From Dermatemys mawii (lineage: Eukaryota > Chordata > Testudines > Dermatemydidae): 64,000 bases of DNA. The first letter of the stretch is position 1. Each line of letters starts with the position of its first letter. Position numbers and translations under genes: made by a program. Under the pieces are notes generated by a model. It searched no databases. It was given only the letters and a program-made list of their open reading frames with translations, and was not told the origin of the DNA. Positions 24,001-31,700 of the stretch are shown here, in pieces. The stretch is taken from assembly GCA_007922305.1 (NCBI GenBank), contig ML677366.1, positions 11,407,132 to 11,471,131 on the forward strand, written 5' to 3'.

Positions 24001-27000
24001 TATTTGTACTTTACCAGTAGGAATAACTGGGGTTAAAACAGCTGTTAATTTGCATCTGTAGTAGAACTGTTCATTTTCAGCACAAAATTGAAACATTTTA
24101 TGAAATTTCAGAGGACTCACATGGATTTCTCACATTTCAAGAAACTCTAGGGGCATTTGTTTGTTTGCAGTTTTTACTCAAGCTGACTGTAATTTTGGTA
24201 AATTTTCCACAACATGCAAAACACGTGGGGTGCTGGAACAATTTTTATAGTGCAGGTGTTGAGTCATTGAACCAAACTGTAAACCCCGGATCTAATGAAA
24301 ATCACTTTTATCCAGGAGGTGTAGCAACATTCCCAGCACACCCACTTCCAGCACCTATGCAAAACACTGGGACCTAAAGGCAAAACATCCTTTCAGCAAA
24401 AGCCAAAGTTCACCAATTTGGCCTTTAGGCAGCGCCTTGCAATTTGTCTTTCTTCTTTTCTAAAATGGTTTGATTATTTCTCCTATTCATTTTCCATTTG
24501 CCCACTCCCCTCCACCCATAATCAAGAGAATGAGAGTCACTTTCATATGTGCAAACATCAGCAGTTGCCTGGAAGCAACCTGAGCTCTGTCTGGAATGAC
24601 CTGATCATGTTTCCTTAGCAAAAATATGACTAGAAGAGTCACCAGAGAATAAATATGAATGCTTGCACTGATTCTATTTGTATGTAAAAAAGATAAGGGA
24701 TTGTAACTCGTGTATATAATGACCCAGAGGCCATGAGTGAAAGCCATGCCCACTCTAATAAAACCTCTGTTCATTTCACACAGACACGCTCTTGCAAATT
24801 ATCACTGCACATTAGGCACAGATTGAGCCAAAAGAGCTCTTTGATTGCTCCCATTATTCTGACAAGTCAGTCTATAAGTATAATTGAACCTTGAGCATTA
24901 ACAAGACTAATTTGCCAGAGTACAACCCCTAGAACATTAAAGAATTGGAATACCCAGAAGGAAATGAGCATGTGCCAGAAGCTCTGGCCTTCCTGAATAG
25001 GTTTGACGTCTGTCTCCTTTTCTGAGTAGTTGGTGTGTGGCCAGGGAACTGGAGCCAGGAAAGGTTCTGAGGAAGCTTATTTTTTTTGTAATCATCACTA
25101 GCACCTTTATAGTTCTCCTCTTTGGGTGCTAAGCTCCAGTTGTACCTGCTCTAAAATGCCATGCCCTCCTGGGTACTCAGAAGAAGAGAAATCCTACCCC
25201 AAGGGCACAGAACCCTCCTGAGCTGGAGGGTACTTGTGTCATTGAGTATTCATTATTCATACTCCCGCACATCTCTGCAGGCTAAGTGTTTGCTAAGCCA
25301 TTCTTAGCACAATTCCTTTTCACATCAATTTATCTCAGAGCCCGAGAATCCAAGCAGACTCTTCCTACATGGACTGAGCCTGCTGATGAAGGGAAACCAC
25401 CAGCAGTTGAGAGTATATTAGCCAAACCTTTTTATTTTTTAAAAAATGAACTGGATTTGAGAACCTCTTCCTATCCCACATCAACCAGTAGCAGTAGCGA
25501 AATATCCCATTGGTGTAGTCCACTTTCCTCTGCTCCTCTCCTATCTGGGTCTTCACTTAGCTGAACCAGCCTCAAAAGCTCCAAAATCTGGAACGAGGAA
25601 AGGGGTGTGGAAAACTGCAAAACCAAGTTCTGAAAAGGCCCCTTTAAACCTTAAGGAGAACTCCCGGTGAGAAGGAACAAGGAGGAAAATGCCATCCCCC
25701 TTCATTAAAAATGGCAGATAGATAAACCTGAGCTGGCCTATAAGCTATAATTAGATAAACATGCAAAAAGTTTGCTTGCTTATCCAAAGCTCCACAGGCA
25801 TCAAGAATAGAACTGAGCTGCAGTCACCTCTGTCTCCGGATGGAGACAATGGAAAGCTAGTTGATGCATGAAGTTTCCTAGTTCTTTGAGTGTTAAACCA
25901 GATAGAATTATATCCTGTACCTCTTAGGAAGATGAAACCCCCATTGATTTTGGTGGGCATTTTACCTGAGTAAGGAGTGCAGAACCCAGCCCTTATAGAG
26001 CAGCATGTTGTTATTTCAGATAGACCTCTCGGTCCACTTGCACCGTACCAACTACAGAGGATGCAGAATCCTATCAGTCAAGGAGCTTTCATTTCAAAGA
26101 GACACACAATACGATGCAGGTTCATAGTGAGCCGACTGGATAAACGTCGGACTTCCTACCAAACCATGCAGTTTGATTAATGTTGACTAGACTTCATGGG
26201 AAGAGGAGGTTTTTAGGAGAGATTTAAAAGGAGAATGTGATAGGAATGGAGTTTCAGGCATAAGGGGTAGCAGCACAGAGGAAGGGATACCTGTGAAAAC
26301 CTGAAGCTGTATCGCCAGATGGAAAGGAAATGCACCAACTAGATGCTCCATTGTTGAACAGCATCAAGGTGACACACGGAGAGAGACAGCGCAAAACTGT
26401 TACAAATGCCTCCGGTTTATACTAACATTGACTCCAGACTCCAGCTGGTAACTCTATAAAGCTCACTGAGATTTTGCAGAATTTCTGCTATCATCACACT
26501 GGGAATGTATTCGCAGTGAAGAGGAAAGAAAGATGCAAGGAATCAGAGACATTCAGTTGTGATTAGACTGTCCTTTAGGGAGTTTAAATGAAACTCTTTC
26601 TGTTTCCCTGCCCTAATCTAACACTGGCCTCCTTGTTACCCTTCAGAACACCCTGCACTGTCAGCCTGAGAGCTGCCTTCTCTGCAGACCTGCTATCTGA
26701 AGGAACGTTTCTATGTCTCTCTGCACAACTTCCTGCTAACCTAGCTGCAGCTTCCTTTCTGATGCACCCCTCAGTCTCCTCAGTCGTGGCCCAAAAGTCG
26801 AGCTGATCAGAAAATGGCAGAGAATTCTGCAGAAAAATCTGACTGTTCATCAAAAAACTCAAACCTGGACAACTGAAAAAATTCAGACTCACAAATCATC
26901 ATCATCATCATTAATAAAAACAGCTGAATGCTGCCAACATTTTTGGCCAAAAACCCCAACACTATTTTGGTTTTTGGTTTCCAGGTGCTCAAGGAAAGGA

Positions 27001-28417
27001 GACACTTCCACAAAAAATAACATTTAGTCAAAAACTGAATTTTCCATCCAAAAAATGTTGCAGCAAACCCACCCAAGAGTGCTCTTCTCTGCAGAGAAAC
27101 CTCGTCTCTTGTCTACCTTCCTATGTCTCTCCCCATTCTCATCTCTCCATTCCTCTTCAAGCCTGATCAGAAAGTTTCTCTTTCCCCCTCATTTATATGC
27201 CACTCTGATACCACAGTGAAGGGCATTAGATTAGATTTAATTAGCTAGGAGGCTCCCGTACATAAAAACATACGTCTACAGGAGGTTCAGCCTCCTGTGG
27301 ATGGAAATGAAGTGGGAGGGAGGCAGATACACAGAAATGATCCTCTGGGACAGAGGTTCTGCTCACCCCCTTAACACAGTTTAATATACAGCTGGACTGA
27401 CTCACCTACATTAGGCTCCATCAGACCTGGATGACCCTGTTTCGTGAGCTTCTCAGTAAAGTTAGATTACCAAAAGGGTTGAAATCTGGTTCTCTGGGTG
27501 CTCGGATTGGGAATGTCTCCAGGCATGTTTGTCCTTTACATAAGGCTAATATTTTTGTATAAATAAACCTGCTCTCTGGAAACTGCAGACTAGGCTGCTT
27601 GGCATGGGAGGGAATTCAAGTTCAGGTGCTGTGAGCACATTCAGTGGCTGGGGATGACCGTGATTCTTTTATGTCACTCTTAAGCAGCCCCGCTCCCATC
27701 AGCACATGGAAAGTCATGGACAGGGTCTGGAATCAGCTCCATCTAGCCATCCTGAGCCCCGCGAGAGTGAGTCAGGACAGGGAAAAGGGGGAGGACCCCG
27801 AATGGACCCGCCCTATGGAATGAGCTATGCTTGGATCCATCCCGGCTCCGTAATGCCTGAAGGAAGGCTGCTCTGTGGCACTTACCTAGCATCCCTTTGT
27901 TGGAGCTGGACAAGCACATATCCTTCTCAGCACTGGGCAGAACAAAGCCAACTACAAACACCTCCACCCCATCCGCCATGAGTGCCAAGCCTAAAACAAA
28001 GAAGAGCGTCCACTGGAAGCGCCCGTGACCACACTCCTCGATGATGTTCTCATACTGGTGGGCAAGCTGCTCCTCATCCTCCGTCCGCTCGGCTATGAGT
28101 TCAGCCTTGTCTCTAAACTCATCGGCCACGGCAGGGGCTCTCTTCTTCTGTTTGCCCTTAATGTCATCTGGGTGAGGGATGCCTTGGTACTCTCCTTCGT
28201 AGACCTCATCATCCTCATCATGGCCTTCCGTGGCATCGCTCTGGGCATCCTCTTCTTGGGTTGGCTCATTCCCATCATGGTAATAGCCATCCGAAGGTGC
28301 ATACCTTTCATAGTTGCCATCCTGATACCGGTAGTCATCTGACACCTGGTTCATCTCTCTAGCTATGTCCTTAGCCCCTTGATACAGATTTGCATTGTTT
28401 CTGTATCGATCATCCAT
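2034..28417 (-). CDS. SV2B: SV2B, synaptic vesicle glycoprotein 2B, 5' part (six coding exons, spliced; 3' exons outside window)
   Basis: SV2 proteins are 12-helix members of the major facilitator superfamily in synaptic and secretory vesicle membranes; they bind synaptotagmin and modulate calcium-triggered exocytosis. Joined exons 28417-27886, 12883-12703, 10900-10749, 8184-8051, 7090-7001 and 2144-2034 give 400 codons without a stop. Visible in order: acidic cytoplasmic N-terminus (about 1-134) with the SV2 hallmark YEGEYQGIP (73-81); TM1 (136-160); TM2 (179-195) followed by MFS motif A, GGLADKLGRKK (193-203); TM3 (204-222); TM4 (227-250) with R232-x3-G236-x3-G240; TM5 (264-285); TM6 (303-323) then PESPR (325-329); cytoplasmic loop. 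SV2B rather than SV2A or SV2C is indicated by IPHPDD, EEQLAHQYE, AEKDMCLSSS and EFIEIQSSTG. Human SV2B is about 683 residues, so the C-terminal 40% is missing here. The last exon ends at a good donor (gtatgc). Confidence 0.95.
2333..2436. repeat. (TC)n microsatellite with an assembly gap
   Basis: Uninterrupted TC dinucleotides, except for ten Ns at 2380-2389. The 10-N run looks like a placeholder gap, so the true tract length is unknown. Confidence 0.97.
2640..4860 (-). mobile_element. Degraded DIRS-1 type tyrosine-recombinase retroelement (gag-like, RT, RNase H; recombinase missing)
   Basis: On the minus strand, in order: gag-like frames at about 4800-4150, including GLPYEVQQTIQDLLFDGKTLF-like codons near 4380-4430 and a basic Gln/Arg-rich tail; reverse transcriptase with DLKDMYFHIAI and QFIVLPFGLSAAP (3766-3560), the catalytic YLDD motif near 3480-3500, and LSPVQRIEFIG with CLKLLGHM (3438-3049); and RNase H-like LVLETDTSDLGW (about 3000) with SLCQEALMLWDFCI (about 2740). 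Frameshifts and stops break it into at least five frames. The downstream tyrosine recombinase and methyltransferase regions expected in the family are absent. It lies in an SV2B intron, in the gene's own orientation. The outer ends are approximate. Confidence 0.85.
5468..5736. mobile_element. hAT-like MITE with exact 8-bp target-site duplication
   Basis: It begins cagggccggctcc and ends agccagccctg, imperfect terminal inverted repeats. Both flanks carry agtctcac (5460-5467 and 5737-5744). The interior is GC-rich. The 8-bp duplication and CAG ends fit hAT. Three short open frames across it are not genes. Confidence 0.85.
5968..6052. repeat. (CTTT)n microsatellite
   Basis: About 20 uninterrupted copies of a TTTC unit, pyrimidine-only on the plus strand. 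Confidence 0.97.
7001..7090 (-). CDS. SV2B: SV2B coding exon 5 (start of TM6-TM7 cytoplasmic loop)
   Basis: 90 bp, 30 whole codons (residues 334-363). The acceptor is cttggtgtttccag and the donor gtgagt, phase 0 on both sides. It reads IGKHDEAWMILKQVHDTNMR followed by AKGQPERVFT, the highly conserved stretch after TM6 in all SV2 paralogs. Confidence 0.95.
7400..7525 (+). repeat. MIR/CORE-like SINE fragment
   Basis: Contains the signature order: tgtgtagccttgggcaagtca, a cctcagttg..catctataaa block, then a tail with aataatac. It lies in SV2B intron 4. Confidence 0.7.
8051..8184 (-). CDS. SV2B: SV2B coding exon 4 (TM6)
   Basis: 134 bp, residues 289 (part) to 333. It is too short to stand out as an ORF and was found by reading the reverse strand for the SV2 loop and TM6. 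The acceptor is ttgttgttgatag and the donor gtaaga. It reads WGFSMGTKYHFHSW, then TM6 (RLFVIVCALPCISSLVALKF) and MPESPRFLLE. Phases fit exactly with exon 3 (1) and exon 5 (0). The pyrimidine tract of the acceptor is weaker than in the other exons. Confidence 0.93.
8625..8815 (-). repeat. MIR-like SINE fragment, reverse orientation
   Basis: ctattttacagaggagg, then a Lys/Arg-rich purine block, then gagttgggattcaaactcagg: the reverse complement of the MIR box-B and core order. Confidence 0.65.
10403..10682. mobile_element. Foldback MITE near the exon 3 splice donor
   Basis: It begins agggctagtctatacg. The middle forms an imperfect foldback: actaactggccatgtggaccctgc pairs with a later gcagagtccatgcaggcaattagt-like arm, and shorter arms lie around a tttcatattggagtag turn. 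The layout matches a family common in turtles. The ends are approximate. Confidence 0.65.
10749..10900 (-). CDS. SV2B: SV2B coding exon 3 (TM4 end, TM5)
   Basis: 152 bp, residues 238 (part) to 289 (part). The acceptor ttttctctcatcag precedes C ATT GGG GGA. It encodes IGGSLPIVFAYFSEF, then SREKRGEHLSW with the E-x6-R arrangement typical of MFS sugar-porter relatives, then TM5 and IIPHYG. The donor gtaact follows TAC G, phase 1. A foldback MITE (10403-10682) begins only 66 bases past this donor. Confidence 0.95.
12260..12512. mobile_element. hAT-like MITE (family with cagggat..gcaacctttggca end), copy 1
   Basis: Ends with gccaaaagttgccaatccctg, the reverse complement of the start found at 14521 and 15794; its own start is decayed (caacctttggcccgtgg). 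The interior foldback is cagctcccactggcc / ggccagtgggagctc. It lies in SV2B intron 2, about 190 bp from the exon 2 donor. Two opposing chance ORFs lie across it. Confidence 0.8.
12703..12883 (-). CDS. SV2B: SV2B coding exon 2 (TM2-TM4)
   Basis: 181 bp, residues 178 (part) to 238 (part). The acceptor is tttctttcctctag, and the first two bases complete a Gly codon so that GMLG joins LIVYLGMMVG. It encodes TM2, MFS motif A (GGLADKLGRKK), TM3 and the start of TM4 up to RLISGF. The donor is gtgggtaa. A tempting alternative gt four bases further on (gtaaca) would break the frame with exon 3. The phase (ends GG) matches exon 3 (starts C), giving the expected GFGIGG. Confidence 0.95.
13305..13594. 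mobile_element. Harbinger-like MITE, copy 1
   Basis: Begins ggggcttgtcttcactacc and carries the internal hairpin cttcagctacgctattcacgtagctgaag (13508-13536 region). Its right side is expanded by an (AC)n run at 13552-13570. The same family appears at 62990-63592. Assignment to PIF/Harbinger is from the TTA-type duplication seen in the other copy. Confidence 0.7.
13795..13975 (+). repeat. MIR/CORE-like SINE
   Basis: The order gtggctgagtggtctgaa, then ctgaattctactcctgccacc, a tgtgtccttgag block, tgtccatctgtacaac, and a tail with gttgtaggactgag follows a tRNA-derived SINE with CORE. Confidence 0.7.
14418..14520 (-). repeat. CR1 3' UTR fragment
   Basis: catagagacgcag..ctagaagggacc..catctagatactactgtattg..gtttgacta is the reverse complement of the CR1 3' UTR layout. 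It is cut at 14520 by the hAT-like MITE that follows. Confidence 0.6.
14521..14705. mobile_element. hAT-like MITE (cagggat..gcaacctttggca family), copy 2
   Basis: Intact start cagggatcagcaacctttgg and interior tcgcagctcccactggctgcgg. The right end is not recognisable, so this copy is truncated or diverged. Confidence 0.75.
15399..15793 (+). mobile_element. CR1 LINE ORF2 C-terminal fragment
   Basis: The translated frames read LEYCVQF, a stop where Trp is expected, FKKDLKKLERVQRGATKM, SLEKRRL, then after a frameshift HLNRLPREAVESLSLEIFKN RLDKYL. This is the characteristic C-terminal block of CR1 ORF2. At least one stop and one frameshift make it dead. A hAT-like MITE begins immediately after it. 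Confidence 0.88.
15794..15933. mobile_element. hAT-like MITE (cagggat..gcaacctttggca family), copy 3, truncated
   Basis: Begins cagggactggcaacctttgg and includes cgcagctcccactggctgcgg; the right half is missing. Confidence 0.75.
16611..17510 (-). mobile_element. Penelope-like retroelement, 3' fragment with GIY-YIG endonuclease
   Basis: On the minus strand an open stretch from about 17425 to 17069 encodes a linker with a C-x4-C pair (PCNKPRC), then VIYAIICQQCPSAMYIG, whose IYA and YIG blocks correspond to the GIY and YIG halves of the nuclease core. INGHKSDIRNH and KPVGEHFALPGHS follow. This is the C-terminal endonuclease of Penelope-like (Neptune-type) elements. The reverse transcriptase is absent, so it is 5' truncated. 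The remaining 450 bases are 3' UTR, ending in a terminal block (gtggcactttgaag..ggctaaaacccacttcatc) related to the foldbacks at 19428 and 60854. Confidence 0.85.
18563..18676 (-). mobile_element. Short MITE (gggtgaccagat family), copy 1
   Basis: gtgaaaaatcaggacggg..cctatataagaaaaag..gatatctggtcaccctag is the reverse complement, with substitutions, of the block at 50063-50184. Confidence 0.7.
19428..19502. repeat. Perfect palindrome, 37-bp arms, 1-base spacer
   Basis: Left arm 19428-19464 and right arm 19466-19502 are exact reverse complements around the single A at 19465. The arms include gactttgtagcacctta and are followed by acggatacagactaacacggctgc. The flanking text is that of Penelope-like element termini in reptiles, so this is probably a foldback terminal remnant. 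Confidence 0.9.
19780..20060 (+). repeat. CR1-like ORF2 fragment
   Basis: Contains the decayed order gatctagggattattgatca, gcaaaaaagcaaattagatgc and cttctggaatattgtgagca, equivalent to the CR1 ORF2 region just upstream of LEYCVQF. Many stops. Confidence 0.6.
20680..20800 (+). repeat. CR1 3' UTR fragment
   Basis: cttgtgttatgcaggcgatc, agactagatgatcacaatgg and cttctgaccttaaactctg are the classic CR1 3' tail phrases. Confidence 0.8.
22346..22886. mobile_element. Non-autonomous DNA transposon with tagggccctaccaaat termini
   Basis: The start tagggccctaccaaat and end atttggtagggctcta are inverted repeats with one mismatch. Inside, a second inverted layer (tcacggaccatgaaat near the start, accgtgaaattgacc near the end) fits a long foldback. 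The centre holds a GC-rich segment beginning gtttctcaaattgggagtcc that resembles another hAT-like element inserted within it. Confidence 0.75.
23320..23475 (+). repeat. MIR-like SINE fragment
   Basis: Phrases tgcagccttgtacaaaccac, ctcagtttcctcttctgtaa and ggtgctaactatgtaagtg follow MIR order. Confidence 0.6.
23476..27885. other. SV2B intron 1, proximal part without recognised genes
   Basis: Mostly AT-rich DNA. A block at about 26800-27065 (caaaaaactcaaacc.., gccaaaaaccccaac) resembles, in reverse, the A/T-rich repeat at 57710-58110. Short ATC trinucleotide repeats occur at 26897-26910. No exon-like frames are seen. Confidence 0.5.
27886..28417 (-). CDS. SV2B: SV2B coding exon 1 (N-terminal cytoplasmic domain and TM1)
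   Basis: Encodes residues 1-177 plus the first base of codon 178. The start chosen (28417, MDDRYRNN) has A at -3 and G at +4. An in-frame ATG three codons upstream (28426) has a poor context. The segment holds GAKDIARE (14-21), a paralog-like N-terminal motif, then the tyrosine-rich and acidic stretch with SDATEGHDEDD (60-70). The Thr at 63 aligns with the Thr of SV2A that I recall as a casein kinase 1 and synaptotagmin-binding site. YEGEYQGIP and the TM1 segment LGLALMADGVEVFVVGF follow. The exon ends GGG ATG CTA G before gtaagt, phase 1. Reading past the donor gives about 48 chance codons, so the open frame there overstates the exon. Confidence 0.96.
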
Positions 28418-28797
28418 TCTGAGCATATACTTCTACACACAGTATAGTGCGGTGTGAATAATCTCGAATATATATGTGCGTTTATTTATTTGTGCAATCT
28501 CTGCTACTAACTACACAGACATAACTTCTCTCTGATCTGGAATCTGATGCACAGTGCCCTGAGCTCACAAAAAGAATGACAGTAAACTTTCAGGGGAGAG
28601 TTTCCTACAGGGCTTTTGGTAACGTTTCAGTTTTGAGCTAGACTTTGTTGGCTTGCTTCTTTCAGTAGGAGGGAAGGTGTAGTTGGGACTGTTGACTGGA
28701 GATATGTGAGAGATCAGCGCCTTTGTACAACCAGGAGCTAGGAAGACTTGTCAGGTTGCTCTTTTTTCTGATTCGTTGTGCTGATGAAAATCATGCC
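28418..28797 (-). other. SV2B: SV2B 5' UTR part of the first coding exon, with uORFs
   Basis: On the minus strand a long pyrimidine tract ends in ctttctcag at 28798, the best acceptor upstream of the start codon. If used, this exon carries 380 bases of 5' UTR. The segment has no long coding frame. It contains an 18-codon uORF (28794-28738, ATG with G at -3) and a 3-codon uORF (28522-28511). An upstream non-coding exon is implied, but I could not identify it. That the acceptor is used is inferred from sequence only. Confidence 0.65.
28738..28794 (-). other. uORF 1 in the SV2B 5' UTR (18 codons)
   Basis: The ATG lies three bases inside the predicted exon, with G at -3. It reads MIFISTTNQKKEQPDKSS, then TAG. 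It ends 321 bases before the SV2B start. Translation is not shown by the sequence. Confidence 0.45.
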
Positions 28798-31700
28798 CTG
28801 AGAAAGAAAGAGAAACAGCGATGAGACAATATTGAATTGAGAGGAGAAAGGCAGTGAGTGAAATAGACAACATTCCTAACACACTCTTTTCTAGCTGAAG
28901 GATGCAAAAAGGAGATAGATCACTCAGAGACTGTTATTGCACCTTCTAAATGGGAGGCATTTAAAGGCTATCAAATGGTTTGGAGACCATGATTACCCTA
29001 CTGATGTCCCAACTTGTGGCTGACACTGTCTTGAATCATAGTATGTCATTCCTAGAAGGCCATAGCATTGTTTTTCATAGAGGACATCACGGTATTGAGT
29101 AGTGCTGATTGATCAATGCCTTTAAGTCACTAAAGGAATGTCTATCTGCCAACCTGGAGCCCAACCTTCACGATGTTTAGGCACTTATCGTCATCTTAAT
29201 GACAGAAAAATTGAGCTTTGCCTTTTCTTTTTAAGCCAGATTGCAGATGTCATTTTATTATATGGATTTTTTAAAAATGTATTCCCATCTGGACAAAAAG
29301 ACCCGACAGATGCAGTGCATGCAGAGAGAAATTCTTCTCCCCCTATCCATGCCCCATTTATTCCATTTCGAGAAACCACTGGAGGAGAAGTTTTCTGTCA
29401 GCAACAAATGAGAAAACCGAGTGAAGCCAAATCCTTTATAAACAACCTCAAATTTTGGACACCCCTAGTCAATTATTTTTCAAGTGGATTTCAGCCAGCT
29501 GGCTGTCTTGTGTTTTTTCCTATTAGTACACGTAGCTGAAAACAAGGTTTCTGAAAGAAGGTGTCAGTAAATAAATATACAACAGTACAATCGTGCTATA
29601 AGAGCTACTATAGGTCAGACATGGTACAAGATTGGTTTTCATTTTAAGCTTTCAGGTACTAATCTAAATATATAAAATATAAATGATTTATAAATAATAT
29701 AAACCATTAACTGATGTTTCTATAGAATACGTAACCTGTGAGCACTATTATTTCATGTGTATATGTATATATACACTTATGCACGTTTTGTATTTGGGTG
29801 GTTATGTACACATGCACACACATACATTTATATGGCACACAAAGGTGATATTCAACATCACAATACAAACTCTGCCCTTCAGAGTACTGCTCATCATGTG
29901 GGCACTGTGCAAATGCCATAAAGCTGAAAATCTGTACACACAATTCTGACAGGAAATGCAGTAAAACCAACATTGTCAAATACTCTGAAGGGAGCCACTC
30001 ATATCATATCACCCACTAGGAAAAGGCATTACGGTCAAAGTAGCATCAAAAATATCATTTGGATTAAACCAGAGTCTACTTGTAGAGCAAGGTCTTTCTA
30101 TAGTATATTGAAAAGAGTTCCCTTGAGCAGGAATGGGGATCCTCCAAGCAGTTCCATGTGTTTATACAAAGCCCTGTGATTCCTGCAGTGTTATGTTTAC
30201 GCCTGAATCAGGAGTTTCCTGCAGAGTAAAACAGCTTTTGCTCTTGTTGCTCAGGTGTCCTGTAACAGACCTGGTTTCTAGCTCTCCTTGAGCACCACTC
30301 TTCAAACCTGCTTATGGAGCCAACTAGTTGTAAGAGGCACCAGCTTGCTGATCATGCACATATAATCGAAAAGAGGCAAGTCCCAATATATTACAGTTAC
30401 TACTTTTTCCAACAGAATTGCCATATCTGTAGTCTGCTAGTCAAGATCTCCCTTCAAAGCTACATTAACTTTGATCTATGATTTCCCTATAAGGGGCATC
30501 ACACGCCTTCTCGGCAGAAGGTAATAACCTCGGGGCACGGTAGGTGTGCCAATAAGGCCCCTGTAATTGAGTCTCCACCAGTGCACAGGTATGTTTATAC
30601 CCACTGGTCCCTACTGACGCAAGAATCATCTCACCCCAGCCAGTCACTGATAACTGGTGATTTGACTCTTGTGTCTTGCAACAAACCAGCTGCTCTGGAT
30701 TAAGTGATGATGAAGGCTTGTCCCCACATTTAGTGCTGGAGAATACGCTGTGCTAGATCTTCCAGCAAGGTTAGACACTATATGACCTACTAGTTTGCAA
30801 GCATCCTTTATTTCTAGGATCCAGTGCTGTTTAGTGGTTTGCGCTAGTGAAGCGGGTAGAAGGGAAGGAGGGAGCGGTGATGAGCTGCCTACCCCATCTA
30901 CCATGCGGGGAGGCAGAGGGCACGCTCCCTGCTAGGACCTTCAAGGGTGTATGCTGCTCCGAAGGGAGGAGGATAGGCGGTGTGAGCAGGGCCTTGCACT
31001 CCTTCTTCACCCGCCAGGCTGGGGATGAACATGCCTCACTCTCCTCAGGTACACAACTCCCCATGGTGCCCTTCTTCTGGGAGCTGCCTGAGGGGCACCC
31101 CGCTCTGCACTCCTCCCAGTCAGGCACAATCCAGCCATTTTCAGGGGTCCCTCACAGTGCAAGGAATATAAAAAACAAGACTCTTTCAGCATCAAACAGG
31201 CCAGGAGGCTGAGCTCAGTCTTTCTGCTCCTTCTAACCTATCTGTGAAGCCTGCAGCATGTCTTTGGTTAAATGTACAGCACATACATAGGCCACTTTCT
31301 CATTATGGGGCAGGGAAGTGGGGGCTGTCAGTCTCTGTGGGCACTGACAGAGCATCTATCTTTGCTTTAGCTCCCATGACATTGGTCGCTGCATTAAGCA
31401 CATTTCCTTTCTTTTTGCTGAGTCACCTCATCTAGTTTCCATTAGGTTAAAAAGGCAGCCGGGGCCTTTTCCAGGACTGTGAAACAGCAATCAATGGAAA
31501 AAAAACAACCACCCCAAAAGAGAGGCAAGGCAATCCAGTCAGAGAGATCAAGCAGCTCTAGAGCCCGTTCCAATAAAGAGGGGCATTTGCATCCACCCTG
31601 GATGTGTTTCTGTGCAAAGAAGTTAATACACTGACAGCCAGCGGAGGCATTTCCCGGGTTTTACATCTCAGATTTCATTGCTTAAGGGCCTCCAGTGCGG

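Noticed and set aside
28025..28342. Hydrophobic 105-codon open frame on the plus strand
   Set aside because: It is the antisense shadow of SV2B coding exon 1; its apparent membrane helices come from the complement of acidic codons.
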